IMG/VR virus record: IMGVR_UViG_3300020394_000578
Location: 1-40,610 of that record
Strand: one strand, 5' to 3'
Source of the DNA: a virus
Length of the DNA: 40,610 nucleotides
Within the stretch, counting starts at the first letter, position 1, and the number at the start of each line of letters is the position of its first letter. Both the position numbers and the translations under genes were made by a program. Under the pieces are notes generated by a model, which was given only the letters and a program-made list of their open reading frames with translations, was not told where the DNA came from and did not search any database. Shown here piece by piece: positions 10,123 to 17,445 of the stretch.

Positions 10123-13100
10123 TATAACCTCTTAGGGAAAATTATATCATTAAGTCCTTCACCATCCTTCCATGAATCCTCCTCATTACATTCATCGAAG
10201 AATGGGTTACCATAATTCCTCAGTGCTCTTCCTAGTGCTATAACTCCACCAGAAAGATAATTCCTAACTGCCATGACACCATTATAAGATCCCATATTCA
10301 TTCTGGCATCTGCACCAGAACCAGTTATACGTTGAGGATTAATAGCAATAGAAGCATCCATACATTTATCTAGTGCTAGACAAGGATTGTTATGCAATTC
10401 AGTAACACCACAATATGTGCTTCCTGATTGACCATTACCATTAGCATCATACCCACTATACACAGTAAGAGGTCCATCAGATGCATTGACTCCCCGCACA
10501 TATGTATCCCAACACTCATTAGGTGGCACACCGCTATTACAACTTGCCACAGTTAGTGCAGTATAATCCACAGAGTGCGGAGTACCTGCTGGGTCATTTG
10601 CGGTGGGGTGTCCTAACCATGTCTGCACTGCTGCACTACTGGTAATATTCTGACCAGCCCACATCTGTAACTGTTCCAGCTCTGTAAAGTTGGATCTATT
10701 GTAGTCGTAGGTATTCTCATCTAACCCGACGGGAACAAAGACCATGTTACCAGGATCTTGAGGATCACGGTAGCATCTACCATCTATACTACTCCTCTTA
10801 CATTTCCAAGTCTTCTCACCAGCATTAGTAGTTATAGGTCTCTTCTCCATTAAGTAGGGAGTTGGTAATCCCTTAAGGAAGTCCATAAATGCTGGACCTT
10901 GACTACCACCAACATATCCCTCTATCTCCATAGACACACGGAATGTTGCTTCCTTCTCCTTAGATGCACAATACTTATAGGGTAACCATCCGAATGCTTT
11001 ACGCTCCCCTTCCTCGTTAGTGTCTAAGTACGCACAAGGCATATCAAACCACCGTGTAATATTATACAGTTTTGGTTGAGATACAGTAATACACTGATCT
11101 CCTCCGAAAGGACCATATAGGTGCGACATGTTAGAACCAAAGGTATCTGCCTGAGATACACCCTGTAATGCATACCCTAGTGCACCATCTTGAAATTCAG
11201 TCACACCAGCATCATTAGCAGTAACGTATTCTAAATTCTTCGCATCTGGCATACCTGCCATCATATTAGCAGTACCATTGACCTCTACACACTCTGCTGG
11301 TAGGTTGAAGCACAGTTTAGTTACATCGTCATCTATACCGTCACCTGCTGCTCTTATGTAACTATCTGGGACTGTTACAGAAACCTGAGTAGCATTGTTA
11401 CTAGGCATATCAGCTGAGTGACTCATAGACTCCTTAACTATATCCCTAGTCATAGGATCCATACTAGAGGATAGAGGTTGCAGAGCGTAGTCATCCAGAG
11501 TTGCTTCATCTCTTACACCATACACCACATCCTTCTTCTCAAAGGTGTGATCCCATGCCTTATCCATTTGAGCTGCGGTTTCTTCCATCTCCTTACCGCC
11601 AGCTTGGAAGTTACCGTCCTTATCACGCACACCCTCATACTCTATTATCTCAGGATCTACTACATGTATTAATACAGTATTTGCCTGACTGTAACCCGCA
11701 CCAGGATCTACGATACGCACTGCTCTGATAATACCCATATCATCTAACTGCGATATCTCCACCTCTGCTCTCTTCAGTCTGTATACATCCTTATTCTTAT
11801 CCTCTGCATCTACTGCTTCCGTAGAGGACTGCCACACTCTTGTATGCGACTTCATATCCTGTGTAGACAAAGACTGGTCTTCCTTATCGGGGTCTGCTAT
11901 TGCTTTCTCCGCATCAGGATCCATTCCTAACTTATCTGCCATGAAGTCTGCACTATCATTAGGGGAGAAGTCATCCAATCCCTGCGGATCCATCACCTGT
12001 ATAGTCGGGTTTACGTACCCTCTACCACCGTTGATGATAATAACATCCTTAATTTCTCCGTCATCTCCTACTACTGCCTCTATTTTTGCCTCATCCATAG
12101 TGCGTCGTGGTATGAGTGCTTTAGGATCTATCTCTACTTTCCAGTAAGATATCTTCTTAGGGAATTCATAAGTCCCGCAGAATGCGGATTTATTGGGAAT
12201 TCCGTATCCAGCAAGCACTTCTACCTGACCACCGTCGGAAGAAGTGAAGTTTTGTTGATAAGAAAAGTCATTTGGAGTGCTAGTTGCAGGACTATCCCAC
12301 GTTAATTCCATTACTCCGCACTTAAGCTCATCACCAAAGTAATAGACAGACACTATATCCCAACCATTAATCTTCTCACCTGCACCATAGTCACCAGTCC
12401 TTGTGAGATAACGGAAGAATATAATAGGAGTATCCGTATCTATAGTCCAGAATGATTCGTCTACACCAACACTACTAGCATCATGAATGGATAGTTTAGT
12501 CTTAGTGGTATTCCATACATCTGAATTGATCTCATAGAAGTGACTATGATACGTCCATACAGGAGCACACTGAGGGCATCCTTCAGGGTCAGTAGTATTA
12601 GGACAACACTGAGCATTACTTAAGATATACTGTGTCGAGAATATAGGACCATTCCAAGGATAAGTCGTATCATATAGGTAAAATACAAACTGGGAGTCAT
12701 ACATGTCCTCGAATCCAAGGAAACGTGGTACAGCACCCTTTACAGCACCACTCAGACCGTATGACCACTCGAATAGTGCTTCGTTATCTAATATGTCTAC
12801 GTTATTGGGCCATCCCCAACCATTAACATTAGGTGGACCTTCTACATTGGCACCAGTAGCATCACGCATCTGACGATACATGAACTCAGTCCATGCACCC
12901 ATACCGTTTACAATGCCATTCCAAGTTGCCTGACTACCAAAAGTATAGTCATACCAACCACTCTTATTAATATTCTGTCCAGTAGGTCCAATCTTACCAA
13001 TATCAAGGATGAGATCAGTTGGACAATCCAAAGCACGATTTTTAAATCCCCATCCTATGATACCCAAGTAGGTGTATTCCTTTCCAAATGCTTCTGCTGG

Positions 13101-13823
13101 TGGAATAGGACTATTATCTGCTAGGTTTACTTCCTTAGAAGGGTCTATAGTATAGAAATGATCAGGGTCTGGGTGCAAATACTCATAGATGGGTGCTGGA
13201 GTCTCACCAGCAGAGCAATATGCCTGTGCGTCTGCCTCTGTAGCAAAGACATACCCTAAAGTATCTACTTCCTTATATAAGTTTCTACCACAACCTACCC
13301 CATTTAATCCAGTAGGGACGTTTGTACCAGCACAGAGTTGAGTATCATCGGGCCAATACGAATAAAATGCTTTAAGGGGTATACTATTAGGTACCTGTGC
13401 GATCATTATGTAGAAGACAGGTTTACCACTTCTAGGCTCTGGGTTATAACCTCTTGCTGCTCTACTCCATGATTCATTCTCACAACCGAAGTCTCTCCTC
13501 ATTAACTGAGGATCACGACTATACTTGTGATCATCCTTTGATGCTCTATAAAACCTGTATATACCTACTCTTTCGTTTCCAGAAGAATTTACATTAGTTG
13601 GCTCTTCATCACCAATGTAATGCACTACGTCCTTTCCCATAGGCAAACTACCAGGACCACCGTCCTCAAAGGTAATTGCGTACGACATGCCACTACCTAC
13701 ACCTGGATAATCAGATGAAGTCCTATAATTACCACTGCTAGGTCTTTTAAAGTCCTGATTGAAACCGCCACCCTTAATAGGATTAGGAAAGCTCCTACCA
13801 GTCTCCTGAATATAGGCTGGCAT
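10122..13823 (-). CDS. Large cysteine-rich virion structural protein, 1233 aa
   Basis: A 1233-aa protein with no single recognised fold. Two segments resemble the DUF5648 repeat seen in secreted or cell-wall proteins: GIYRFYRASKDDHKYS near residue 88, and PIYEYLHPDPDHFYTIDP at about 211-228 followed by YTYLGIIGWGF. The middle carries two copies of the G-x-GY-x-x-P repeat (INGGRGYVNPTIQVMDP and VDPGAGYSQANTVLIHVVDP) that is abundant in the giant protein at 1-6857. The C-terminal 500 residues are Cys- and Asn-rich. The gene is linked by TAATG overlaps to the coiled-coil gene before it and the PAAR gene after it, so a baseplate hub or spike-associated role is likely. Confidence 0.8.
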   Translation of the reverse strand: MPAYIQETGRSFPNPIKGGGFNQDFKRPSSGNYRTSSDYPGVGSGMSYAITFEDGGPGSLPMGKDVVHYIGDEEPTNVNSSGNERVGIYRFYRASKDDHKYSRDPQLMRRDFGCENESWSRAARGYNPEPRSGKPVFYIMIAQVPNSIPLKAFYSYWPDDTQLCAGTNVPTGLNGVGCGRNLYKEVDTLGYVFATEADAQAYCSAGETPAPIYEYLHPDPDHFYTIDPSKEVNLADNSPIPPAEAFGKEYTYLGIIGWGFKNRALDCPTDLILDIGKIGPTGQNINKSGWYDYTFGSQATWNGIVNGMGAWTEFMYRQMRDATGANVEGPPNVNGWGWPNNVDILDNEALFEWSYGLSGAVKGAVPRFLGFEDMYDSQFVFYLYDTTYPWNGPIFSTQYILSNAQCCPNTTDPEGCPQCAPVWTYHSHFYEINSDVWNTTKTKLSIHDASSVGVDESFWTIDTDTPIIFFRYLTRTGDYGAGEKINGWDIVSVYYFGDELKCGVMELTWDSPATSTPNDFSYQQNFTSSDGGQVEVLAGYGIPNKSAFCGTYEFPKKISYWKVEIDPKALIPRRTMDEAKIEAVVGDDGEIKDVIIINGGRGYVNPTIQVMDPQGLDDFSPNDSADFMADKLGMDPDAEKAIADPDKEDQSLSTQDMKSHTRVWQSSTEAVDAEDKNKDVYRLKRAEVEISQLDDMGIIRAVRIVDPGAGYSQANTVLIHVVDPEIIEYEGVRDKDGNFQAGGKEMEETAAQMDKAWDHTFEKKDVVYGVRDEATLDDYALQPLSSSMDPMTRDIVKESMSHSADMPSNNATQVSVTVPDSYIRAAGDGIDDDVTKLCFNLPAECVEVNGTANMMAGMPDAKNLEYVTANDAGVTEFQDGALGYALQGVSQADTFGSNMSHLYGPFGGDQCITVSQPKLYNITRWFDMPCAYLDTNEEGERKAFGWLPYKYCASKEKEATFRVSMEIEGYVGGSQGPAFMDFLKGLPTPYLMEKRPITTNAGEKTWKCKRSSIDGRCYRDPQDPGNMVFVPVGLDENTYDYNRSNFTELEQLQMWAGQNITSSAAVQTWLGHPTANDPAGTPHSVDYTALTVASCNSGVPPNECWDTYVRGVNASDGPLTVYSGYDANGNGQSGSTYCGVTELHNNPCLALDKCMDASIAINPQRITGSGADARMNMGSYNGVMAVRNYLSGGVIALGRALRNYGNPFFDECNEEDSWKDGEGLNDIIFPKRL

Positions 13824-14092
13824 TATTCACTTAATTTTTCTTCTATCTTATTTAGTCTATTCTCTAGATGGTTGATACTAGCAAACAAAGTATCCAATAA
13901 CTCCTTCATATTCAAGTAGGTTGGACTACCTGGAGGTTTATACTTCATCATATCAGCACCAGGGGGAGGGATTTTTTGTAATCCCCCTTCTACTTGCTCT
14001 AGTCTTTTGGTAAGATTAGTGATTGCCTCGCTAATTTTTTGAAATGTCCAAGCAAAGAATTCCTCATCACTATTAAACTTTGGAGTTTCCAC
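13823..14092 (-). CDS. Coiled-coil protein, 89 aa (GTG start)
   Basis: An 89-aa protein with two predicted coiled-coil helices (residues about 10-40, ISEAITNLTKRLEQVEGGLQ; and 62-88, LLDTLFASINHLENRLNKIE) separated by a proline-rich loop (IPPPGADMMKYKPPGSPTY). The start codon is GTG. No ATG exists before Met48, and the frame is closed by a TAA about 45 nt upstream. The stop overlaps the next ATG (TAATG). It probably forms a small helical trimer or dimer partnering the 1233-aa virion protein; function unknown. Confidence 0.72.
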   Translation of the reverse strand: METPKFNSDEEFFAWTFQKISEAITNLTKRLEQVEGGLQKIPPPGADMMKYKPPGSPTYLNMKELLDTLFASINHLENRLNKIEEKLSE

Positions 14093-14175
14093 GACGATTT
14101 TTTCGGATTTTTTTAACGCTAATTTTTTATGAGGTTAATGATATTACATATAACCAGTATAGTTAGCATTATTTG

Positions 14176-14181
14176 ATTATA
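14176..14181 (-). promoter_or_regulatory. Possible -10 box before the coiled-coil/structural operon
   Basis: TATAAT on the minus strand directly after the stop of the AbrB-like gene, about 84 bp before the GTG at 14092. No convincing -35 is visible, so this is a weak candidate. The leader between them is A-rich. Confidence 0.3.
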
Positions 14182-14183
14182 CC

Positions 14184-14381
14184 TCATTCTTCCACCTTAT
14201 GCAAGATGACAGACCCATCTGTCTCTTCCTCATACTCTAATACTGTGCCGATATCCCATCCACATTCTCTCATGACATCATCAGGGATGTGTATATAATT
14301 CTCCCCATAGTCATCCTCTTCTATTCTTAATACGAATCGTTTCATGTCATATGTAACTTGTATATCTGCTTTATGTAGCAT
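14184..14381 (-). CDS. AbrB/MazE-like small protein, 65 aa
   Basis: A 65-aa acidic protein. The segment IHIPDDVMRECGWDIGTVLEYEEETDGSVILHKVEE matches the swapped-hairpin AbrB pattern (I-P-x-x-V-R-x-x-x-G-W-x-x-G-x-x-L). Members are DNA-binding regulators or antitoxins. It overlaps the end of the NlpC/P60 gene by 11 nt and has a GAGGG ribosome-binding site just upstream. No toxin-like partner is next to it, so a transcription-factor or structural use of the fold is more likely than a toxin-antitoxin pair. The acidic composition is unusual for a DNA binder. Confidence 0.6.
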   Translation of the reverse strand: MLHKADIQVTYDMKRFVLRIEEDDYGENYIHIPDDVMRECGWDIGTVLEYEEETDGSVILHKVEE

Positions 14382-14985
14382 TTTCCCTCACTATACCTAC
14401 ACAGACTTTTCTGTAATGCTCATCTAGTTTCACAATTTCCGAGTCTTGTTGCCATAACTGGTGAAGCATCCACCCATCACCTAGGTAAATTGCTCCATGA
14501 TTGGGAGACCTTCCAGACTTATCTGCATACCCACCACCGAGTGCTTCTGTGTATATCTTAAACAAGAGTAGATCGCTCTTCTGTAAGATAGACATATCCC
14601 AATCTTCACCCCACTCTGGTTTGCTTATCCACAGTCCATCCTCTTCTGCGACTGCTTCATCGGTGAATGATGTATATAACCCTCCAAAGTCCTTCAGAGA
14701 CCTTCCAAGGCGACTCTGGACGTATTGCTGAATGATTCTATAGCAACCTGGATATCTTCTACCAACCCAAGGGAGACCGATGAGGTCTTTGTATTCTTCT
14801 TCTAACTTCTCTTGGGCGATCTCCGAGGGGGTTTGATTAAACTCTGACACTGAAAAACCTATGGGGGAATTTTTTATACTGGGAAATTTTTTTATTTTGC
14901 TCTCGATCCTATACTTTTGTAGGTTAGCAATATCGAAAATCTTAATTAACTGTTTATATGTTATTTTGTACATGCATATATGCAT
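14371..14985 (-). CDS. NlpC/P60-family peptidase (tail-associated cell wall hydrolase)
   Basis: A 204-aa protein. The C-terminal two thirds carry an NlpC/P60 papain-like domain: nucleophile Cys81 in RRYPGCYRIIQQYV, catalytic His163 in NHGAIYLGDGWMLHQ, and a third polar residue (His175 or a neighbour). In phage tails such domains (lambda tail protein K type) cleave peptidoglycan peptides during DNA entry or act in tail tip maturation. The N-terminal 45 residues are basic and low in similarity. The start could also be Met5 (14973). The start codon sits inside a 14-bp palindrome. It lies at the head of the structural cluster. Confidence 0.82.
   Translation of the reverse strand: MHICMYKITYKQLIKIFDIANLQKYRIESKIKKFPSIKNSPIGFSVSEFNQTPSEIAQEKLEEEYKDLIGLPWVGRRYPGCYRIIQQYVQSRLGRSLKDFGGLYTSFTDEAVAEEDGLWISKPEWGEDWDMSILQKSDLLLFKIYTEALGGGYADKSGRSPNHGAIYLGDGWMLHQLWQQDSEIVKLDEHYRKVCVGIVRENAT
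14972..14985. repeat. 14-bp perfect palindrome over the NlpC/P60 start
   Basis: ATGCATATATGCAT is its own reverse complement and ends exactly at the first ATG of the peptidase gene. It could be a repressor site, or form a weak hairpin masking the start; no function is shown by sequence alone. Confidence 0.6.
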
Positions 14986-15020
14986 ATGCTAATATACACA
15001 TAGTGCCTATACGGTTAGTG

Positions 15021-15115
15021 TTAATTAGTGCATGTACATCCTGGTGCTAAAATGTTAATTAGTCCACACACAGTTCTTATTAATTAGTGGTGTTAGTAGT
15101 TGTTGTTAATTAGTG
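15021..15115. repeat. Four copies of a TTAATTAGTG direct repeat
   Basis: TTAATTAGTG occurs at 15021-15030, 15055-15064 (last base C), 15080-15089 and 15106-15115. Further intergenic copies lie at 16155-16164, 5 bp before an ATG, and at 21802-21811, inside a dyad; a shortened copy is near 15348. On the transcribed strand it reads CACTAATTAA. This may be a regulator site or promoter element. Confidence 0.6.
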
Positions 15116-15157
15116 GGGTGTTTTATCCCCTTATGTGTTAAGAACTGTGTGTGGACT
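15061..15157. repeat. Perfect 19-bp inverted repeat with 59-nt loop
   Basis: The arms are at 15061-15079 and 15139-15157 (left arm AGTCCACACACAGTTCTTA) and are exact reverse complements. The right arm begins 5 bp after the 57-aa gene's stop. The loop contains a GGGG/CCCC mini-hairpin and two TTAATTAGTG repeats. In the minus-strand transcript it would form a long stem between the small genes and the NlpC/P60 gene; no U-tract follows, so it is not a classical terminator. Confidence 0.85.
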
Positions 15158-15162
15158 ATGTG

Positions 15163-15336
15163 TTAAGAATCGGATGAGAATTGCGTAGCGTCCAGTAATG
15201 CTAACTTCTCAGATTTGAATGGTCCGTTCTTACTATTACCAGGGTAATCGTATGCCCAATAGTACTTTTTACGTGTTTCCCATAGTTTAACATTAACTGG
15301 GGGATTTGTTTGAATTGTTGTTACTTTAGTGGACAT
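15163..15336 (-). CDS. Small phage protein, 57 aa
   Basis: A 57-aa ORF starting at ATG 15336 (MSTKVTTIQTNPPVN) and ending in ATQFSSDS. The centre, WETRKKYYWAYDYPGNSKNGPF, is aromatic-rich and resembles small proteins that recur in T4-like marine phages; function unknown. The real-gene call rests on codon use, an AT-rich leader with a CACTAATT copy before the ATG, and its fit between flanking elements. Confidence 0.6.
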   Translation of the reverse strand: MSTKVTTIQTNPPVNVKLWETRKKYYWAYDYPGNSKNGPFKSEKLALLDATQFSSDS

Positions 15337-15372
15337 AATAAGGATGAATTAGTGTTAGGCGGGAGGGGGCAA

Positions 15373-15525
15373 TTAAGGGCGGAATTGTTTATACTTTTCC
15401 ACATATTCTGTGGAATTCTTTACATCATCTCGCTTGTACTTTGGTTTGGATTGTTTACTCTTTGGACGCTCACTTTTCGCCTTATGTGATGAATAAGGGT
15501 CATTGCGTTTGTATGTCCTACCCAT
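15373..15525 (-). CDS. Small basic protein, 50 aa
   Basis: A 50-aa Lys/Arg/Ser-rich protein (MGRTYKRNDPYSSHKAKSER at the start). It is probably disordered and nucleic-acid binding by charge; function unknown. It is supported by a consensus sigma70 promoter (TTGACA-N17-TATAAT) whose -10 ends 23 bp upstream of the ATG. Confidence 0.65.
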   Translation of the reverse strand: MGRTYKRNDPYSSHKAKSERPKSKQSKPKYKRDDVKNSTEYVEKYKQFRP

Positions 15526-15547
15526 TGGTAATTGTGCTTACATTGTT

Positions 15548-15576
15548 ATTATATAGCAAGATCAAAGTGCTGTCAA
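15548..15576 (-). promoter_or_regulatory. Consensus sigma70 promoter
   Basis: The minus strand carries TTGACA (15576-15571), a 17-bp spacer and TATAAT (15553-15548), a perfect match to the bacterial housekeeping consensus. This suggests early transcription by unmodified host polymerase of the genes from 15525 downward. Three 10-bp-phased TGCC-type repeats lie immediately upstream. Confidence 0.85.
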
Positions 15577-15582
15577 TAGTTC

Positions 15583-15608
15583 TTGGCAAACTGTGGCAAT
15601 TCTTAGCA
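15583..15608 (-). promoter_or_regulatory. 10-bp-phased TGCC repeats upstream of promoter
   Basis: Read on the minus strand, TGCTAA (15608-15603), TGCCAC (15598-15593) and TGCCAA (15588-15583) are spaced exactly 10 bp. They end 6 bp before the -35 box at 15576. Sites on one face of the helix just upstream of -35 are typical of an activator array. The same arrangement recurs at seven other loci. Confidence 0.5.
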
Positions 15609-15663
15609 GATAGTTGACAAAAAAATCTCGCTATGTTACGCTCTAAGATAACACTTTGTCGTG

Positions 15664-15672
15664 CTATTTATG
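15664..15672 (-). promoter_or_regulatory. Late-promoter-like CATAAATAG
   Basis: The minus strand reads CATAAATAG, one mismatch from the T4 late consensus TATAAATA, about 140 bp before the 50-aa gene. With the sigma70 promoter at 15548 it would give the downstream structural block both early and late transcription. Confidence 0.45.
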
Positions 15673-15726
15673 GGGGTTTAAATAACACAAATGTATGTTT
15701 ATTTAACCATTTAAAATATACACTAG

Positions 15727-15779
15727 TTTCCACAAGTATGTCCGCTAATTGTGGAAAACTGTCTTGTAATTGTGGATAA
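15727..15779. other. Cluster of DnaA-box-like sites in AT-rich gap
   Basis: TGTGGATAA (15771-15779, complement TTATCCACA) is an exact DnaA box. TGTGGAAAA (15750-15758, complement TTTTCCACA) matches the form used in cyanobacteria as I recall it. A poorer match, TTTCCACAA, is at 15727-15735. An AT-rich stretch (15661-15725) adjoins. This could be a replication-initiation site or host DnaA titration; chance is possible. Confidence 0.35.
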
Positions 15780-15786
15780 TTGTTTA

Positions 15787-16149
15787 TCATCTAATGTATA
15801 AGTATCCTCCATTCCAATCACATTTAGAAAGGCATTCTTGGGCATTAATTAACAAATTAAACCTAGGAATAGGGGCAGGTTTATTCCAACTTGCTGCCTT
15901 AAATACATCCCCTGTTATTCTATCAACAAAGCAATGTACACTATTGTCAGTAATAACTTTCCAATACTTATTACCCTTCTTATATGATACATTGTAATCA
16001 CGATTATCCCATTTACGATGATAATCTTCTTTGATACATTTCATTAGTTTATTAACATTTTGCTCTATTACTTTGGCATCATAAGCAAAGTCTTTTCTTA
16101 CGTGATGCTCTTTGAATGCTGATACTTTGTCTTGATGATTTTGGGTCAT
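15787..16149 (-). CDS. Conserved phage protein, 120 aa
   Basis: A 120-aa protein whose C-terminal half (KYWKVITDNSVHCFVDRITG then DVFKAASWNKPAPIPRFNLL) matches a small-protein family common in tailed phages, in which a VHxFVD-TGDVYK-ASW core precedes P-A-x-x-x-R-x-N. The N-terminal half is helical and charged. Function is unknown. The ATG lies 5 bp after a CACTAATTAA element. Confidence 0.75.
   Translation of the reverse strand: MTQNHQDKVSAFKEHHVRKDFAYDAKVIEQNVNKLMKCIKEDYHRKWDNRDYNVSYKKGNKYWKVITDNSVHCFVDRITGDVFKAASWNKPAPIPRFNLLINAQECLSKCDWNGGYLYIR
15829..15844 (-). repeat. TGCC-type pair, 10-bp phase
   Basis: Minus-strand TGCCCA (15844-15839) and TGCCTT (15834-15829), 10 bp apart, near the 3' end of the 120-aa gene and 40 bp before its stop. 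A member of the phased repeat family (see 26867). Confidence 0.45.
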
Positions 16150-16170
16150 TTGTGTTAATTAGTGAATGAA

Positions 16171-16311
16171 TTAATAATCGTTAAGTATATTTACTTTTCT
16201 ACTTCTTGGGGGATTGTATACACTTTGTTTCTTTTGATTGTTAGTAACTGTGAGATAAATCTTTAGTAAAGTGTTACTATCTACTGTGCATGTTTGGGGA
16301 ATTGTTAACAT
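16171..16311 (-). CDS. Small hypothetical protein, 46 aa
   Basis: A 46-aa ORF from ATG 16311 (MLTIPQTCTVDSNTLLKIYL) to TAA 16171. It starts 1 bp after the preceding gene's stop and fills the gap to the 120-aa gene, which is the main support. It is basic in its second half (PPRSRKVNIL). Function unknown. Confidence 0.55.
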   Translation of the reverse strand: MLTIPQTCTVDSNTLLKIYLTVTNNQKKQSVYNPPRSRKVNILNDY

Positions 16312-16312
16312 T

Positions 16313-16552
16313 TTAGGGATTAATTGAGAAGTCATTTAATGATAGTGATCCAGCATGATTAACCTTATTAATTATACATGCGTGGTGAATATTTAACAAT
16401 TCAGATAGATTAACTCCCTCTAAATCTGTCCACTCTGATACATAATCAACTTGATCAAAATCACCTGTATTATCAACACATAAGGGGCATGATTTGAAAT
16501 CATTGTTATCATCTATCCAGAAAATACGTCCAAAAAAGTTAGATTTAAACAT
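16313..16552 (-). CDS. Hypothetical protein, 79 aa
   Basis: A 79-aa acidic protein (MFKSNFFGRIFWIDDNNDFK at the start) with a CPLC pair at residues 22-25 and a further Cys and His residues (NIHHACIIN). A small metal site is possible but not established. It begins 1 bp after the preceding gene and is followed 1 bp later by the next. No family recognised. Confidence 0.6.
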   Translation of the reverse strand: MFKSNFFGRIFWIDDNNDFKSCPLCVDNTGDFDQVDYVSEWTDLEGVNLSELLNIHHACIINKVNHAGSLSLNDFSINP

Positions 16553-16553
16553 G

Positions 16554-16769
16554 TTAATTTGCTCCTCTAAAGTTTAATTCTCTTACAGGATTGTCATCCT
16601 CTGTTGTTACATCATCAGGGAAATTAGTGTTAAGCATGTCCTGATACTCTCTAACTTGTGATGGTGATAAATCGTTTACAAATCCGTAAACTAACATATC
16701 AAGAATTCCATCATGCTTAGAAGCAATGTTATAAAGATCTGTTTGAAGTGTTTGTGAAGCGTTTGGCAT
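16554..16769 (-). CDS. Hypothetical protein, 71 aa
   Basis: A 71-aa acidic, mostly helical protein (TLQTDLYNIASKHDGILDML, then DLSPSQVREYQDMLNTNFPDD). It resembles small, acidic helical proteins of marine T4-like phages in composition only. No function assigned. Spacing to neighbours is 1 and 21 bp. Confidence 0.62.
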   Translation of the reverse strand: MPNASQTLQTDLYNIASKHDGILDMLVYGFVNDLSPSQVREYQDMLNTNFPDDVTTEDDNPVRELNFRGAN

Positions 16770-16790
16770 AATTACTGAGTTAATAAGAGT

Positions 16791-17045
16791 TTACTGAAGT
16801 GTGAAGTTAAATTGGTTAATTAAAATATCTCTTACTCTCTCTCTGTCTAGTGAATCACCACCGCCCCAAGTGTAAAAACTTCCTGCGGATGCTGTTTCTA
16901 ACTTTGCCTTATACACTTTAATTGCTGAATAGATTTCACCTTTTGTGACCATTCTGTTATCTTTAACTAAAGGATAAAGGACATCGTTAGGGCATCCATA
17001 AAATGAATAGATGTAATCAATGAAGTTTTTTAGGACTGGATTCAT
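16791..17045 (-). CDS. Hypothetical protein, 84 aa
   Basis: An 84-aa protein (MNPVLKNFIDYIYSFYGCPN) with mixed alpha/beta character, a basic centre (AIKVYKAKLETAS) and a glycine turn (YTWGGGDSLDRERVRDILI). Not recognised. It lies within the small-gene run with short intergenic gaps on both sides. Confidence 0.65.
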   Translation of the reverse strand: MNPVLKNFIDYIYSFYGCPNDVLYPLVKDNRMVTKGEIYSAIKVYKAKLETASAGSFYTWGGGDSLDRERVRDILINQFNFTLQ

Positions 17046-17081
17046 AAGATCTCCGTTTGTTTATATTAATATTATACATGA

Positions 17082-17375
17082 TTAATAACGCTCTGGTATC
17101 TTATCGTAGTCACTATTATTAGTGTCACAAAGGCGATTGACAATTTCATCTTCATTTCTATATGCTTTTAGTTTCTCTCTGATTAGTGCATAATGTTGAT
17201 AATATTGCCTTTCAAGTTTATCATCAATTAATTCAAAAATTGCATCCCAGTCGCTGTTTGTGAGTCTAGGTAATTTGTTTGTATTACTAACAATAACCTT
17301 TGCATCTAATTCACTACTAGTTGCGTGAGGATTTGCGTTTTGATGATAAACTGGACGTGGTTTTAATTGTGCCAT
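17082..17375 (-). CDS. Hypothetical protein, 97 aa
   Basis: I place the start at the internal ATG 17375 (MAQLKPRPVYHQNANPHATS), because CAGGAAAC 10-17 nt upstream gives a ribosome-binding site. The longer frame (to 17468) would overlap the previous gene and add low-complexity sequence. The C-terminal half is helical (SDWDAIFELIDDKLERQYYQ). Function unknown. Confidence 0.6.
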   Translation of the reverse strand: MAQLKPRPVYHQNANPHATSSELDAKVIVSNTNKLPRLTNSDWDAIFELIDDKLERQYYQHYALIREKLKAYRNEDEIVNRLCDTNNSDYDKIPERY

Positions 17376-17445
17376 TGTGTTAGTTTCCTGGAGATTTGTG
17401 TTTGTTAATGTTATGTAATCGGGTGTAATTATGACTTCCATACTA

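Noticed and set aside
11478-12147. Plus-strand open frames within the 1233-aa structural gene
   Set aside because: They are antisense to a well-supported gene, with no promoter or ribosome-binding site. No gene on the plus strand is supported anywhere in the window.
14184-14381. AbrB-like gene as the antitoxin of a toxin-antitoxin pair
   Set aside because: Its neighbours are a peptidase and a coiled-coil virion-type protein; no toxin fold is visible, so a TA call is not supported.
15021-15115. CRISPR array from the TTAATTAGTG repeats
   Set aside because: The repeats are only 10 bp, spacing is irregular (25-34 bp) and no cas gene is present.
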